From Corallococcus soli (lineage in GTDB: Bacteria > Myxococcota > Myxococcia > Myxococcales > Myxococcaceae), in assembly GCF_014930455.1 (NCBI RefSeq), contig NZ_JAAIYO010000002.1, forward strand, positions 620,001 through 684,000: a stretch of 64,000 nucleotides of DNA. The letters run 5' to 3'. A program made the position numbers and the translations under genes. The notes below the pieces were generated by a model. The model was not told the DNA's origin, ran no database searches, and saw only the letters and a program-made list of their open reading frames with translations. How positions within the stretch are numbered: position 1 is the stretch's first letter; each line of letters opens with the position of its first letter. Below are positions 36,441 through 45,900 of the stretch, one piece after another.

Positions 36441-36587
36441 TCACGCATTGGAGACACATGTCCGATACTTTTTTTGCAGGTCCAGCAGGGCCTCGGCTCG
36501 CTTGAGGCGCACCTGGGCCCGGGCCAAATCCTTCACCAGCTCTGCGACGCGCCGGGCTCTCGCCCATTGAAACCGGCGGAGGGTCGC
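36441..36587 (-). pseudogene. Possible IS3-type OrfA or transposase coiled-coil remnant
   Basis: Minus-strand frame ending at 36441 reads WARARRVAELVKDLARAQ, VRLKRAEALLDLQKK and then YRTCVSNA-stop. The pattern LxxxxxRLxRAEAxxDLQKK is like the C-terminal helix of IS3-family first ORFs (LxxRLxxAExxIxxQKK). Only this piece is present, so it is a remnant at best. Nothing else of an element is visible around it. Confidence 0.4.
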
Positions 36588-36628
36588 CGCGAGAATGCGT
36601 CCCCCCGCACCTCGCGGCGAAGGCCCCC

Positions 36629-39109
36629 ATGCCCCAAAACCTTGCATCCCTCACCGAGCTCTCCACCCTCGAAGCCCTCATCGACGCCGAAGGGGTGGAC
36701 GGGCTGCTCGCCGCGCTCGACGACGCGCTCGCCCGGACGCCGGCGGACACGCGCGTGCTGCACGAGGACGGCCCCACTGTGGGGCCTCGGACGCTCGGCG
36801 TGCTGCGCAAGGCCGTCACTCTCGACGCGGACTTCCTGCGCGAGCACCCCGAGGCAATCTTCCAGTGCCTCTACAACCGGCTGCGCTGGTACGACGCGCC
36901 AGACGCCGCGCGGCACTTCTCCGTCACGGGCCAGGGCCCCTGGGACGACCCGGAGGCGCACCTCCACCAGCTCGCGGCCTGGTGGCGACGACAGCGCGAG
37001 TCCTCCGGCGGTGCGCCCTGGGTGGAGTCCCTCCTGCCGCTGCGTGGCGCGCTGGAGGGTGCCGACGTGTACCTCTGGCACGAGTCCCAGGTGTTGTGCG
37101 CGGCCTTCGATGCGACGGGGACGCGGCTTGCCACCGGCTCGTACTCCGACGGCTCGCGCGCCGACGGTAACAACGTCCACGTCTGGGACGTGGCGACGGG
37201 CAAGCAACTCCGGGTGATGGAGGGCCACGAGATGGAGGTGCGCGGGATTTCGTGGAGCCCGGATGGCAAGCAACTGGCCTCGGGCTCCAGGGCGCATGAA
37301 GCGCGCGTCTGGGACGTGGAGACGGGAGAGCACCTGCACTTGTTCCGCCGTCAGGAGGGACAGGTGACGTCGGTGGCCTTCAGCCCGGATGGCACGCTGC
37401 TGGCGGTGGCCAACCTCGGCTGGCTCATCCACCTGTATGACCTGAACACGGGTGAGAAGGTCCGCACGCTCAAGGGGCACCAGCAGTCCGTGCTGAGCGT
37501 GGCGTTCCATCCCTCGGGGCGCTGGCTCGTGTCGGGCGCGTCGGACGACACGGTGCGCGTGTGGGAAGTGGCCACGGGCGAGCAGGTGGCGCGGTTGGAT
37601 GCGCAGCGCTCCGTGAGCACCGTGGCCTTCAGTCCGGACGGCGAGTGGCTCGCGTGGGCGGACCTCGACGACGTCGGCGTGGCGGAGACGAAGACCTGGC
37701 AGCGGGTGCGCGGCATCCAGGGGGGCTCACGCTACTCCCACGTGCAGTGGCTGGGGACCTCGCGGCTGGGCCTCTTGGGGTACGACCGGCTGGAGGTGCT
37801 GGACGTGAAGGACGGCGCCTCGGTGTGGTCGCGTCACTATTCCTCGGACGGGCACGAGCGCGGCGCGGCCTTCTCGCCAGACCTGAAGCACTTCGCGCTG
37901 ACGGCCGTCGATGGCGGTGTGCTGCTGAGCCAGCTTGATGCGCCCACTCCCCCCAGGCTCCTCTCCGAGCAGCACCGCGTGAAGCACCTGTGGGGACGGG
38001 CCGAGGGAGCCCTGGCCGTCGCGATGCGGATGGATGGCATGCTCGTTATCGATGCCCAGGGCCACGTACGCGAGCCACCGCCCGAGGCCAATGCATCCAA
38101 CCTGCATGCCTGGCGCTTCAGCGGGAATGACGCGCTGGCCGCCTATCCCGTCACGAGCTACCTGGAGGACGGGTGGCGACGGGGCATCCAGTTGTTCGAC
38201 CTGACACGCCTCGCACCGACGATGGAGCTGACCGGGAAGCCGCTGGAGGGGCGGGATGCGTCCAGGAAGATGACGATGAAGCAGGTCATGACCTTCTCCC
38301 CGGACACGACGCTGCTCGCGGGGACGTTCGAGCTGGGCGTGGTGCGAGTGTGGCGCGTGGCCGACGGCCAGTTGCTCCACACACTCAAGGGCCCCGAGGC
38401 CCCTGTCACGATGGTGGAGTTCACCCCGGACGGCGCCTACGTCGTGTCGGGCCATGAAGAGCCTTCCCGGCTCCAGGTACACGACGTGAAGACGGGCCGG
38501 CTTGTGCTCGACACGCAGGCCTTGATGAAGCCCGCGGTGGCGTACACGGCGGCCGCGCGCGTGCCGCGCATCGCGGTGGGACGGGCCTCGGGTGAGCTCG
38601 AGCTCTTCGACCTGACCGCGGGTTTCCGGCGCGTGCTCCAGGTCTCCGAAGAGCCGGTCATCGCCGCGAGGCTCTCCGAGGATGGCCTGCGGGTGGCCGT
38701 GTGCACACTGGACGACCGGGTGCGCCTGTATGAAGCGGACACGGGGCGGCTCATGTACGAGGTACAGCACCCCGCGCTGCCGTTCCTGGTGGCCATGGAA
38801 GGGGATGTGCTCGTCACCCGCTCGGATGACCAGAAGACGCGCTTCTTCGACCTCGCCACGGGGGCGCCGAGAGAGGTGCTCAATGGTAACGCGGAGCCCG
38901 ATGAGGTGACGCGCCGCGCGTACTGGGAGGTGCTCAGCGACGAGCCCGTCGCGTTCCATCGCCGGATGGACACCACGCCCCTGGCGCGCTTCCACGACTC
39001 GCTGGAGGAGACGATCATCCTGCGTGACGGGCTCGTCGTTGCGCGCGGACTCACCGTCCCGGACTTCCTCTACGTGCTGAAGCTCCACGACGCCTCGGGC
39101 GGAGCCTGA
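36629..39109 (+). CDS. WD40 repeat protein (826 aa)
   Basis: Scaffold protein of unknown partner. Residues 1-150 are a helical N-terminal part (LTELSTLEALIDAEGVDGLLA; AIFQCLYNRLRWYDAP; HLHQLAAWWRR). Then come WD40 blades starting near residue 155, with canonical ends: VHVWDVATGKQLRVMEGHE, ARVWDVETGEHLH, HLYDLNTGEKVRTLKGHQ, VRVWEVATGEQVAR, VRVWRVADGQLLHTLKG, VRLYEADTGRLMYEV. Roughly two seven-bladed propellers' worth (12-14 blades) is present. No signal or membrane helix, so cytosolic. The start is the ATG at 36629 giving MPQNLASLTEL; third-position G+C is host-like, despite the flanking repeats. Confidence 0.85.
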   Translation: MPQNLASLTELSTLEALIDAEGVDGLLAALDDALARTPADTRVLHEDGPTVGPRTLGVLRKAVTLDADFLREHPEAIFQCLYNRLRWYDAPDAARHFSVTGQGPWDDPEAHLHQLAAWWRRQRESSGGAPWVESLLPLRGALEGADVYLWHESQVLCAAFDATGTRLATGSYSDGSRADGNNVHVWDVATGKQLRVMEGHEMEVRGISWSPDGKQLASGSRAHEARVWDVETGEHLHLFRRQEGQVTSVAFSPDGTLLAVANLGWLIHLYDLNTGEKVRTLKGHQQSVLSVAFHPSGRWLVSGASDDTVRVWEVATGEQVARLDAQRSVSTVAFSPDGEWLAWADLDDVGVAETKTWQRVRGIQGGSRYSHVQWLGTSRLGLLGYDRLEVLDVKDGASVWSRHYSSDGHERGAAFSPDLKHFALTAVDGGVLLSQLDAPTPPRLLSEQHRVKHLWGRAEGALAVAMRMDGMLVIDAQGHVREPPPEANASNLHAWRFSGNDALAAYPVTSYLEDGWRRGIQLFDLTRLAPTMELTGKPLEGRDASRKMTMKQVMTFSPDTTLLAGTFELGVVRVWRVADGQLLHTLKGPEAPVTMVEFTPDGAYVVSGHEEPSRLQVHDVKTGRLVLDTQALMKPAVAYTAAARVPRIAVGRASGELELFDLTAGFRRVLQVSEEPVIAARLSEDGLRVAVCTLDDRVRLYEADTGRLMYEVQHPALPFLVAMEGDVLVTRSDDQKTRFFDLATGAPREVLNGNAEPDEVTRRAYWEVLSDEPVAFHRRMDTTPLARFHDSLEETIILRDGLVVARGLTVPDFLYVLKLHDASGGA

Positions 39110-39218
39110 GGCCCGGAGTCACTGGCAGCCCAGATGCCACTGGCGCTCCACGCCGTCGAGCCACACACGAGGCTCGGCGGCCCTGCGCATCAGCCTCCCC
39201 CGCGGACCGCGGCCTCGA

Positions 39219-39319
39219 TCCTGCTGCGGCGACTCGGCCACTGCCCGCTTTGCCTCCGTCCCATCTACGCCCGCGCTCCTCCTCTCGGGCCGTCACGCAT
39301 CTGATCAAGTAGTACTAGG
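39219..39319. repeat. 101-bp direct repeat, copy 2 (right of the WD40 gene)
   Basis: Same sequence as 36257-36357 with three differences, same orientation. Its right end runs into the stop codon (39315-39317) of the StyA-like gene, whereas copy 1 continues into unrelated sequence. So the original duplicated segment probably came from this locus. Confidence 0.85.
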
Positions 39320-40553
39320 CGGCGGCCGCCTGCCGGATGCGGGCCTCGGTCTCCGCCGCGCTGGCAATCCAGGGCCAGAAGCGCTGCGGCTCCCCGAAGT
39401 TGTCGAAGAAGGCGTCGCCCAGGGCCTGCGTCTTGGAGGCGGCCCCCAGGTACTGAATCAGGTGCGCCGGAGGCGGCTGGAGCAGCATGTTCGTGAACCC
39501 GGTGATGTACTGGCCCTCGGTCCGCCAGAAGTGCTCGAAGGTCTGCTCCATCCAGTCCGGGGTGAAGGGCTGGTCACCGTGCGCGAGGATTGCCTGGGTC
39601 ACGCAGTGGGCCTGCTTCGATGCGCTGTTCAGGCCCTGGCCCGCGATGGGGTCGTTGAGCATCACGACGTCCCCCAGCCCCATCACGGCCCGGCCCGAGG
39701 GGAGCCGTCCCACCGGCTTGCGCACCGTGGGCGTGAGCGCGCCGGTGAGCCAGGACGACTCGTCCACGATGGCGGCGTCCTTCAGCCGGTCCTCCACCCA
39801 CGGTGAGAAGTCGTGCATGACGTCCTTCATCCGCGCCATCACGTCCCGGGCGGTGGCGAGGCCGCGGAAGCGATCCAACCCCTGGCCGGGGATGGCCTCC
39901 AGCAGGATGCAGTGCAGGGGGCCGCGGATGCGGTCGAAGTACGGCATGGAGAAGTACTCGCCGTGGCCCGCGGTCAGGAAGAACTTGAGCGCGGGGGAGG
40001 GTGTGTCGTGCAGCGGCTTCATGCCGGTGACGATCATCGCCATGAGGTTGCGCTGCGGCTGCGCATGGGGGCTGCGCCCGGCATCCCGCTCGAACAGCGG
40101 CGTGAAGCTGTTGCGGCCCGCGGTCACGAGCACCAGGTCATGCCGGGGGGCGAGCGCGTCCAGGGCCTCCACGTCCACGTCGCGCACCACCACGGTGCCG
40201 CCGCGCCGCTCGAACTCCGCGAGCCAGCGCGAGTACTTCGCCCGCAGGTCCAGGGCCCTGCCCGCGTTGAGGAGGCGTCCCCGCACGTTGAGAGCGCGCT
40301 GCCCGGGGGCCATGCAGATGTCGAGGTCGCCGCCATGGGCGGACGCCCCCGGATCCGTCCAGAAGTCGAGCCCCAGCTCCTGCTCGTACTGGCAGGCGCG
40401 GCCGAAGAGGAAGGTGGTGGCGGCGAGCCGGGCGTTGAAGAGCTGCTCCGGCGTGCGGTCCGAGTAGACGGTGACGCCGTAGCCCTTCGCGAGCAGGCCG
40501 AAGGCAAGCTGCAGGCCCGCCTGGCCCGCTCCAATGATGCCGATGTTCCTCAT
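39315..40553 (-). CDS. Styrene monooxygenase StyA-like flavoprotein
   Basis: 412 residues. The FAD Rossmann fingerprint is GIIGAGQAGLQLAFGLL (about residues 4-20), a DG-like/GD motif occurs late (VMGLGDVVMLNDPIAGQGLN, about 302-321), and the C-terminal helix has TQAILAHG. The middle (GEYFSMPYFDRIRGP) fits the StyA-type substrate domain. StyA enzymes are two-component flavin monooxygenases that need a StyB reductase; no reductase is seen in this window, so electrons must come from elsewhere. Substrate (styrene, indole or other aromatic) is unknown. GGGGGA precedes the ATG at 40551-40553. Confidence 0.8.
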   Translation of the reverse strand: MRNIGIIGAGQAGLQLAFGLLAKGYGVTVYSDRTPEQLFNARLAATTFLFGRACQYEQELGLDFWTDPGASAHGGDLDICMAPGQRALNVRGRLLNAGRALDLRAKYSRWLAEFERRGGTVVVRDVDVEALDALAPRHDLVLVTAGRNSFTPLFERDAGRSPHAQPQRNLMAMIVTGMKPLHDTPSPALKFFLTAGHGEYFSMPYFDRIRGPLHCILLEAIPGQGLDRFRGLATARDVMARMKDVMHDFSPWVEDRLKDAAIVDESSWLTGALTPTVRKPVGRLPSGRAVMGLGDVVMLNDPIAGQGLNSASKQAHCVTQAILAHGDQPFTPDWMEQTFEHFWRTEGQYITGFTNMLLQPPPAHLIQYLGAASKTQALGDAFFDNFGEPQRFWPWIASAAETEARIRQAAAA

Positions 40554-40899
40554 GGTCCCCCGGGGGTGATGCGTGGGCATGATGCCCTCCCGGGACACTA
40601 CGCAATGGGGGCGCCGTCCTGGCAATCCGTACCGTGGGATGTGGGGAGGCCGCGCCTGCTTCGCTTATGGGACACCGAGGACCCGGGAACCCTTCCGACC
40701 TGCGGGAAACGGAAAGCCACTTCCGTTCCCGCTGTCTTCCTTTGTCTCCACAGAGGCCGTGCAGCCGCCTTGGGGCACACGCCCGCCCTGAGCACGCCAT
40801 GCGCCCGCAGGCTCGCCTGTCTACCTGGCGCGGAGAGAGGTTCCCGGCCGGCATCCTTTTTCAGCCGGAGGATGTCCAGCTTGAGGGCGGGGTGCGGAG
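40554..40899. other. Intergenic stretch, no gene seen
   Basis: 346 bases between two divergent genes. Several short ORFs have poor codon usage. It should hold both promoters; none recognised. Confidence 0.4.
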
Positions 40900-41580
40900 G
40901 TGAACGCCGGAGTGCCAAAGCGCAACAAGAGCTTCTTGCGAGACCACAGCCTGTCCATCGTGTTCCTGGGGGCGTTCTTCCTCTTCTGGGCCGGGCAGAG
41001 CTTCGTGGGCCATCACCACGACAACGACGAGCGCAAGGCCCATGGTCAGCCGCCCGTGACCTACGCCCAGTACGTCACGTCCAGTGACTTCCTCGAAGCC
41101 ACCTTCGAGAACTGGGAGAGTGAATTCTTCCAGATGGGAGCCCTGGTCATCCTGGCTGCCTTCCTCCGGCAGCGCGGCTCAGGCGAATCGCAGGATCCCG
41201 ACAAGGACAAGCACGAGGAGGACGGTGACCTGAAGCCGATACCGGGCGCCCCCTGGGCCGTGCTGCGGGGAGGCTGGGTGCTCAAGGTCTACAGCCACTC
41301 GCTGTCGCTCGCCCTCTTCGGTTTGTTCCTCATCTGCTTCGTCCTCCACGCATTCTCAAGCGCCGCCGCGAGCAACGAGGAGGCCCGGCTCCACGGACAA
41401 CCCGAGGTGACGGTGCTGCGGCATGCGGCCTCGTCCACCTTCTGGTTCGAGTCCCTGCAGAACTGGCAGAGCGAATTCCTCTCGGTCGGTGCCCTGGTGT
41501 TGCTGTCGGTGTGGCTGCGTGAAAAGGGAAGCCCCGAGTCGAAGCCGGTGAACGCGCCTCATTCGAAGACCGGAAAGTAG
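40900..41580 (+). CDS. DUF6766-type membrane protein with internal duplication
   Basis: 226 residues, four membrane helices (IVFLGAFFLFWAGQSF; MGALVILAAFL; LSLALFGLFLICFVLHAF; VGALVLLSVWL). The two halves look related: each has a helix, a HGQP.VT box, a NW.SEFF/SEFL box, then a GALV.L helix and an RE/RQ.GS turn. The family (DUF6766) has no known activity. The start is uncertain: GTG at 40900, or GTG at 40912, with GGAGG at 40896-40900 fitting neither well. His-rich turn (GHHHDNDERKAHGQP) in the first loop. Confidence 0.8.
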   Translation: MNAGVPKRNKSFLRDHSLSIVFLGAFFLFWAGQSFVGHHHDNDERKAHGQPPVTYAQYVTSSDFLEATFENWESEFFQMGALVILAAFLRQRGSGESQDPDKDKHEEDGDLKPIPGAPWAVLRGGWVLKVYSHSLSLALFGLFLICFVLHAFSSAAASNEEARLHGQPEVTVLRHAASSTFWFESLQNWQSEFLSVGALVLLSVWLREKGSPESKPVNAPHSKTGK

Positions 41581-41630
41581 GAGCGCCCGGACCGGACGCT
41601 CGTACCTCCCGCGAGGCGCCTCCCCCTGGC

Positions 41631-42620
41631 TCAGAACAGGTTGGCGATGTCCTTCACCGGCTGCGGCGCGGCCTCGGTGCTCCCCAGCGCGCCCATGGCG
41701 CCTCCGAAGAGAATGGAGGCCGGGTTGGCGCGGCCCTTGGTGATGGACCCGACGACGCCCTCCGCGACGCCCTTCAAGGTGTTGAGGTAGCCGGTCGCGG
41801 CGCCCTCGAGGACCCCCTTGAAGCCCCCTTCCGAGTTGCCCACGCCCGTCAGGACGTTGCTGACTCCCGGCAGGAACCACAGGGCCTTGCCCGCCTCGCC
41901 CGCGAACCACTGGAAGTTGTCCTTGTTGCTCCCGTCCGCCTTGACGTGGGTGTCCTTCGTGGTCGGCAGCTGGTGCTCGCCCAGGAAGGAGTACCCCTTC
42001 TCCGCGAAGTCCTTGACCATGCCGGCCTCGGTGCCGTGCCGCGCATCGCCACTCTTGGTGATGCCCTCGATGTTGCCGTCTCCCTGGCCGCCCTGGACCT
42101 TGTTGGACCGCTCCCCGCCGGTGGCGGCCTTCGCGCTGTCGATGAACTCCAGCACCTTGGCCAGCCGGTAGACGGCGTCGGGGTTCTGCTTCGCGTCCTT
42201 CAGGTCGAGCTTGGGGTCGATGCCGGTCTGCTTGCACAGCTGCTCGAACTTGATGTCCTTCTGCCGGCCCAGGCTCTTCAGCACGGGGGTGTCGTTGACG
42301 ATGTCCGCCGCCGACCGGGTGTCCCCGGCAGGCCGCTTGTCATTGGCGCTCGGGACTCCCGAACCGGAGGCCTGCGGCGCCGGAGCCGCCGTCTGGAACT
42401 CCTGGGGGAGGGGCTGCCTCCTGTTGATGACACCCGACTCGAACGAGTCCACCGGGCTGAAGCCCCGCGCGGGCAGGCTCCGGGGGCCCTGGAGGAGCTG
42501 GGCCCCCGTGTCCTGAACGGGCCCCGCCGAGAGCAGCTGCCTCGGGTTGACGGGAGAGGACAGCGCCGTGCTCGAACGCAGCATGGAGTGGGAGAGGGCG
42601 GTGGTCTTGGCGTTGATCAT
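41631..42620 (-). CDS. Unknown soluble protein with disordered N-terminus
   Basis: 329 residues, start at the ATG giving MINAKTTALSH (GGTGAG precedes it). Residues 1-110 are Ser/Pro/Gln-rich, low complexity, with repeated NRRQPLPQEFQ-like runs. A globular middle (LKSLGRQKDIKFEQLCKQTG, then VYRLAKVLEFIDSAKAA) is followed by a Gly/Asp-rich part (GDGNIEGITKSGDARHGTEAG), then long hydrophobic, Gly-rich C-terminal stretches (GVLEGAATGYLNTLKGVAEG, VVGSI...). No signal peptide or membrane anchor. I recognise no family. Layout (disordered lead, no Sec signal, amphipathic Gly-rich tail) is like some secreted effectors or harpins; that is inference. Confidence 0.6.
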   Translation of the reverse strand: MINAKTTALSHSMLRSSTALSSPVNPRQLLSAGPVQDTGAQLLQGPRSLPARGFSPVDSFESGVINRRQPLPQEFQTAAPAPQASGSGVPSANDKRPAGDTRSAADIVNDTPVLKSLGRQKDIKFEQLCKQTGIDPKLDLKDAKQNPDAVYRLAKVLEFIDSAKAATGGERSNKVQGGQGDGNIEGITKSGDARHGTEAGMVKDFAEKGYSFLGEHQLPTTKDTHVKADGSNKDNFQWFAGEAGKALWFLPGVSNVLTGVGNSEGGFKGVLEGAATGYLNTLKGVAEGVVGSITKGRANPASILFGGAMGALGSTEAAPQPVKDIANLF

Positions 42621-42943
42621 GGGTCTCACCTGGTTCTGGACAGCGACGCCCTGTCTCATTGCAGCGCGGATGCCATCCCGGTGGGGCTTCGCAACACGTT
42701 GATTTCCCTGGGATGGGATGGCTCCGGGGGCTCGCGTCGGACGCCCAGGCGGTGACTGCGGTCATCAGGGGGGATGACCCCCGTCACCAGCGGCCCCCTG
42801 CGTCCGAGGCTCCAGCGACACGGGGGCTCGATGACGCACGACGCTCTGTACAGGGCGTGGCAGTCCTCGAAGGAGGACCTCTGCCATGTGCCCGCTTCGA
42901 GGGCGTCTGCCTGGAGTATGCTCCACTGATTCACGGTTCTTTC
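42621..42943. promoter_or_regulatory. Divergent intergenic region
   Basis: 323 bases between the unknown protein gene and the kinase gene. In-frame extension of the kinase here is poor in coding sense. It should hold both promoters; no motif was identified. Confidence 0.4.
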
Positions 42944-45900
42944 ATGTCTCAGTGTCCTGACGAGAACGAGCTGGTGGAGGGGGCTCGGGCGCGGCTGTCG
43001 GCGGCGGCGCAGGCCCGGCTGGAGGCGCACCTGGATGGGTGTGCCGCGTGCTGCGCGGTGCTGGCCGGTCTGGACGGTGGGCTGTCGTTGTCCAGGCGGG
43101 GGCCCCCGCAGGCCGCGCGCCATGGGCCGGAGGAGACGCCCCAACCCGGAGCGCGCGTGGGCCGCTATGTGCTGCTGCGGCGCGTAGGCGAGGGCGGCAT
43201 GGGCGTGGTCTTCGCCGCGTACGACCCGGACCTGGACCGTCAGGTGGCGCTCAAGCTGCTCAAGCCCGGGGTGGTGTCGGACGCGGAGGCGCGCGGACGG
43301 CTGATGCGCGAGGCCCAGGCGCAGGCCCGGCTGTCCCATCCGAACGTCGTGACGGTGCACGACGTGGGGCTCGATGGCGACACGGTCTTCCTCGCCATGG
43401 AGCTGGTGCGCGGAGGGACGCTGCGCCGCTGGTCTTCGGAGGCGCCGCGACCCTGGCGTGAGGTGCTGGCGCGCTTCCTCCAAGCGGGCAGGGGGCTGGC
43501 CGCCGCGCACGCGGTGGGGCTCGTGCACCGCGACTTCAAGCCGGACAACGTGCTGCTCGCGGAGGACGGCCAGGTGCGCGTCGCCGACTTCGGCCTCGCT
43601 CGCGCGGGGCCCGTCCCGCTGGCACCACCGGAGTCCGGGGCGGGGGAGGGCCTCGCCCGTGAGTCCCCGCCGTCAGGGGGCAACACCCCCACCGGCACCC
43701 CGCAGGGCACGCCCGCGTACATGTCCCCGGAGCAGTGGCGGGGCCAGCATGCGGACGCGCGCAGCGACCAGTTCAGCTTCTGCGTCGCGCTGTACGAGGC
43801 CCTCTTCGGCCAGCGCCCCTTCGCGGGCGTCACGACCCGCGAGCGCGAGCAGGCCGTGCGCGAAGGCCGCGTGCTGCCGCCACCCCGCAGCTCGCGCGTG
43901 CCCTTCGCCGTGAGGCAGGCGGTGCTGCGGGGACTGTCGACGGAGCCCACCGCGCGCCACCCCTCGCTGGACGCGCTGCTCGCCCGACTGGAGCCCCGCC
44001 CGCGCACGTCCTCCTGGCGGCTGGCCTCGGCGGCGCTCGTCCTCGGCATCGGGGCCAGCGTGGTCCTGGGCTTCGGCGTGATGCGCGGTGGCGCCACGCG
44101 GGTGTGCTCCGGCCTGGAGTCCCGGATGGCGGGCACCTGGGACGCGGCGCGACGGGCACGGCTGGAGCAGCGCTTCCTCCCCGCGGGCGCGACCGGGAAC
44201 GCCTTCCCGTCCACCGCGCGGGCGCTGGACGCCTACGCCCAGGCGCTGGTGGCCCAGGAGCGGCAATCCTGCGAGGACACGCGCGTGCGGCAGACGCAGT
44301 CCGAGCGGCTGATGGACCTGCGCGCGGCGTGCCTGGATGGCCGGCGCCAGGCCCTCCACGTCCTCGTGGACCTGCTCGAAAGCGGTGAGCGCGAGGTCCT
44401 CCTCCGGGCCCCCGAGGCGGCGCGGCGGCTTCCCTCCCTGGCCGCCTGCGCGAACCGGGCGGTGCTCGTCCGGGTGGAGCCGCTGCCGGAGTCCCCGGAC
44501 GTCCGGGCCCGGCTCGCGGCGCTGGGCCGGGAGCTGGACGGGCTGCGCGCACGCAGCGCGGCCGGCTTCCACGCGAGCGCGCTGCCCCGGCTGGAGGAGG
44601 CGGTGGCCGCCCTGCGGGAGGTGGGGCACCGGCCCCTGCTGGCGCGCGCCCTGCTCCTGTTGGGCGAGACGCGGGGCACCGCCGGCGACTTCACGGCGGC
44701 GCGCGAGGTGCTGGAGGAGGCGGTGCGCGTGGCGGCGGCCGGCCACGACGACGAGACGTCCGCGCACGCCTGGAACCGGCTCCTTTACACGGAAGGCGAG
44801 GGCCTGGGGCTGGTGAAGGAGGCCCAGCGCACCGCGCGCATGGCGGAGGCGGCCCTCGCCCGGCTGGGGCCCGAGGGCTCGTCGGAGGTGGCGTCGGAGC
44901 TGTACCGCTTCCGCAGCGCCCTCGGCTACCGGCAGGGGGAGTTCGCGCGCGCGCTCACCGACGCGGAGCAGGCCCTGGCGCTGCTGGAGGGGGGCGCCCC
45001 GGGAGCGCATGACGAAGCCATCGCCGAGTCCCTCACCGGCATGGGGCGGGCCCTCAACGGCCTGGGGCGCTACGCGGAGGCGGAGCGGCACTACACCCGC
45101 GCCCTGGCGTTGGTGGACGCGCTGTACGGGCAGGACCACCCCGTGCGCGCGGTGTACCTCAACAACGTGGCCACCTCGCTGCGGCTGCAGGGGCGGGTGG
45201 CCGATGCGGCGGCGCGGTACGGCGCGGCGCTCGCCGTGGCGGAGCGCTCCTTCGGGGCGGAGCACCCCACCACCAGCGTCATGCGGACCAACCTGGGCGA
45301 CGCGCTCGTGCAGCAGGGCCGGCTGGAGGAGGCGCTGGTCCACTACGAGCGCGCCCGGACGAGCCTGGGGGGCGGTGGGGACGCCGCGCGGCTGCGGCTG
45401 GCGACCGTGCTGCTGAGCCTGGGCAACGCGCGCCTGGACCTGGGCCAGCTCCCGGAGGCGGAGGCCGCCTACCGCGAGGCGCTCGCGCTCCAGCAGGCGC
45501 AGCTGGGCCCCCGGCACCCGGACGTGGCCCTGTCGCGCAACAACCTGGGCTCGGTGGCGCTGGATGCGGGCCGCCCCCGGGACGCGCTCGCGCACTTCGA
45601 GGCGGCGCGCGAACTGTGGGAGGCCGCGCTCGGCCCTGCGCACCCGAAGGTGGCCAGCGCCCTGTACAACCTGGGGCACGCGCGGCTGCGCCTGGGCCAG
45701 GTGCGCCAGGCAATCACGCACCTGCGGGCAGCGCTGGCGGTGCGCGAGAAGGCGCTCGGCGCGGAGCACCCCCGGATGGTGCCGACGCTCGGCCTTCTGG
45801 GCGAGGCGCTGCTGGAGGGCGGCCAGCGCCGCGAGGCCCGGGAGCGGCTGGAGCACGCGGTGGCGCTGTCCACGCGGCTGGAGGTGGCCCCCGCGGACCA

